A DNA stretch of 54,648 bases from NCBI GenBank assembly GCA_016704895.1, contig JADIZG010000020.1, positions 1-54,648 of the forward strand, written 5' to 3'. Below are positions 54,109 through 54,648 of this stretch, one piece after another; the first letter of the stretch is position 1; each line of letters opens with the position of its first letter. The notes beneath the pieces were generated by a model. The model was not told where the DNA came from and made no database searches. It saw only the letters and a program-made list of their open reading frames with translations. The DNA is from Betaproteobacteria bacterium. GTDB taxonomy: Bacteria > Pseudomonadota > Gammaproteobacteria > Burkholderiales > Casimicrobiaceae. A program made the position numbers and the translations under genes.

Positions 54109-54500
54109 ATGACTGAGCGCCCACAAGCTCGGCGACACACTGGACGCTGTGCGATCGCAGGTGCAGATCACGAGACGCGCTACGCCCTGCGTCGCATGGC
54201 CGTGCCCGTGAATGGCGTGGAAGCGCACATGGATCTCTCCGCTTGGCAATCAGGGTCGACTCACCGCTCTCGTGAACCGGCGCGTGGTATCGGAAGGAGG
54301 GGCGTGTCACTCCTGCCCGCAGCAATATTGCGATGGGTTGCTGGCGCAGGGACACCTGGTCAAGTGCTGGAAACACATCCGGTTCGCCCGAGCCGGATCG
54401 CGGATCACGGCGGTCTATCACAGCCGACGCCTGCAATCGCCACGCGTGCGTGCATTCCTGGACTTTCTGGTCAGACTGACGCGGCAGGCTGAGGCGCGAA
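54109..54500 (+). pseudogene. Possible LysR-type regulator remnant
   Basis: The stretch has no intact gene. In one frame near 54395-54475 it reads RITAVYHSRRLQSPRVRAFL, which resembles the C-terminal end of LysR substrate-binding domains, and just before it in other frames are LLP and QQYCDGLLAQGHLVK pieces that fit the preceding part with frame changes. It lies directly downstream of the IS element. The evidence is short motif similarity only. Confidence 0.35.
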
Positions 54501-54648
54501 GAGGTCGCGCAGAGCGCCGGACGGGGGTCCCACTGGTACCGGTCTGGCTGGCATCGGAAACAATTTGGCGTCAGCGCTCAGAACGTTGTCGCTCGATCTG
54601 CTGCGAATGCACTGACCTGCAGTGCGAACTCCGCAGACGCCGGCAGCG

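Overview
The window is a high-GC bacterial chromosome segment. Gene content and protein style point to a betaproteobacterium, probably Burkholderiales: a Baf/CoaX-like protein followed by a SPOR protein, methionine synthase split over two genes, many Liv-type and TRAP transporters, and beta-ketoadipate pathway genes. No rRNA, tRNA or CRISPR array was seen. Several single-base frame breaks and long homopolymer runs suggest a draft or metagenome assembly.

Layout. 1-4.35 kb: degenerate type III pantothenate kinase homologue, SPOR protein, cytidine deaminase, GNAT acetyltransferase and two TPM-domain proteins. 4.36-8.05 kb (minus): methyltransferase, pcaF-like thiolase, an array of palindromic repeats, pcaJ and pcaI. 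8.2-13.1 kb (plus): a three-gene ABC efflux system and a hotdog thioesterase. 13.1-18.5 kb (minus): branched-chain-type ABC importer livKHMGF ending in a TIM-barrel isomerase/dehydratase-like gene. 19.2-23.7 kb (minus): IclR regulator, HPPD-like VOC protein, TIM-barrel protein, shikimate/quinate dehydrogenase and an SDR. 24.0-35.4 kb (plus): CoA-acylating aldehyde dehydrogenase, citrate-synthase-like enzyme, ThDP enzyme, TIM-barrel protein, DHQ dehydratase-like protein, shikimate dehydrogenase-like protein, TetR regulator, TRAP transporter and a second DHQ dehydratase. 35.5-39.9 kb: rhodanese and split MetH. 40.0-45.1 kb: partner-switching signalling module (STAS, beta-lactamase-fold hydrolase, CHASE2-PP2C phosphatase, OmpA lipoprotein, FecR protein, anti-sigma-type ATPase). 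45.2-52.8 kb: a truncated thiolase, an apparently lower-GC stretch with a frame-broken S8 protease and DUF5648-type secreted proteins, and an intact thiolase. 52.8-54.06 kb: an IS3-family element. The last 0.6 kb holds a probable LysR-type remnant.

How the genes work together. The central 13-35 kb reads as a catabolic island for hydroaromatic acids (quinate, shikimate or relatives). It has two importers, dehydrogenases, dehydroquinate dehydratases and a two-gene version of the QuiC-type dehydroshikimate dehydratase; pcaIJF at 5-8 kb could finish protocatechuate degradation. The 24.0-30.9 kb operon does not fit that known route. It joins a ThDP C-C lyase, an acylating aldehyde dehydrogenase and a citrate-synthase/citryl-CoA-lyase-like enzyme to a DHQ dehydratase homologue that has lost its Schiff-base lysine and a shikimate dehydrogenase homologue that has lost its Ser-x-Ser substrate motif. 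I propose it encodes an undescribed non-aromatising route that cleaves a carbocyclic acid to CoA esters. It faces the IclR gene across a perfect 12-bp inverted repeat and a sigma70-like promoter.
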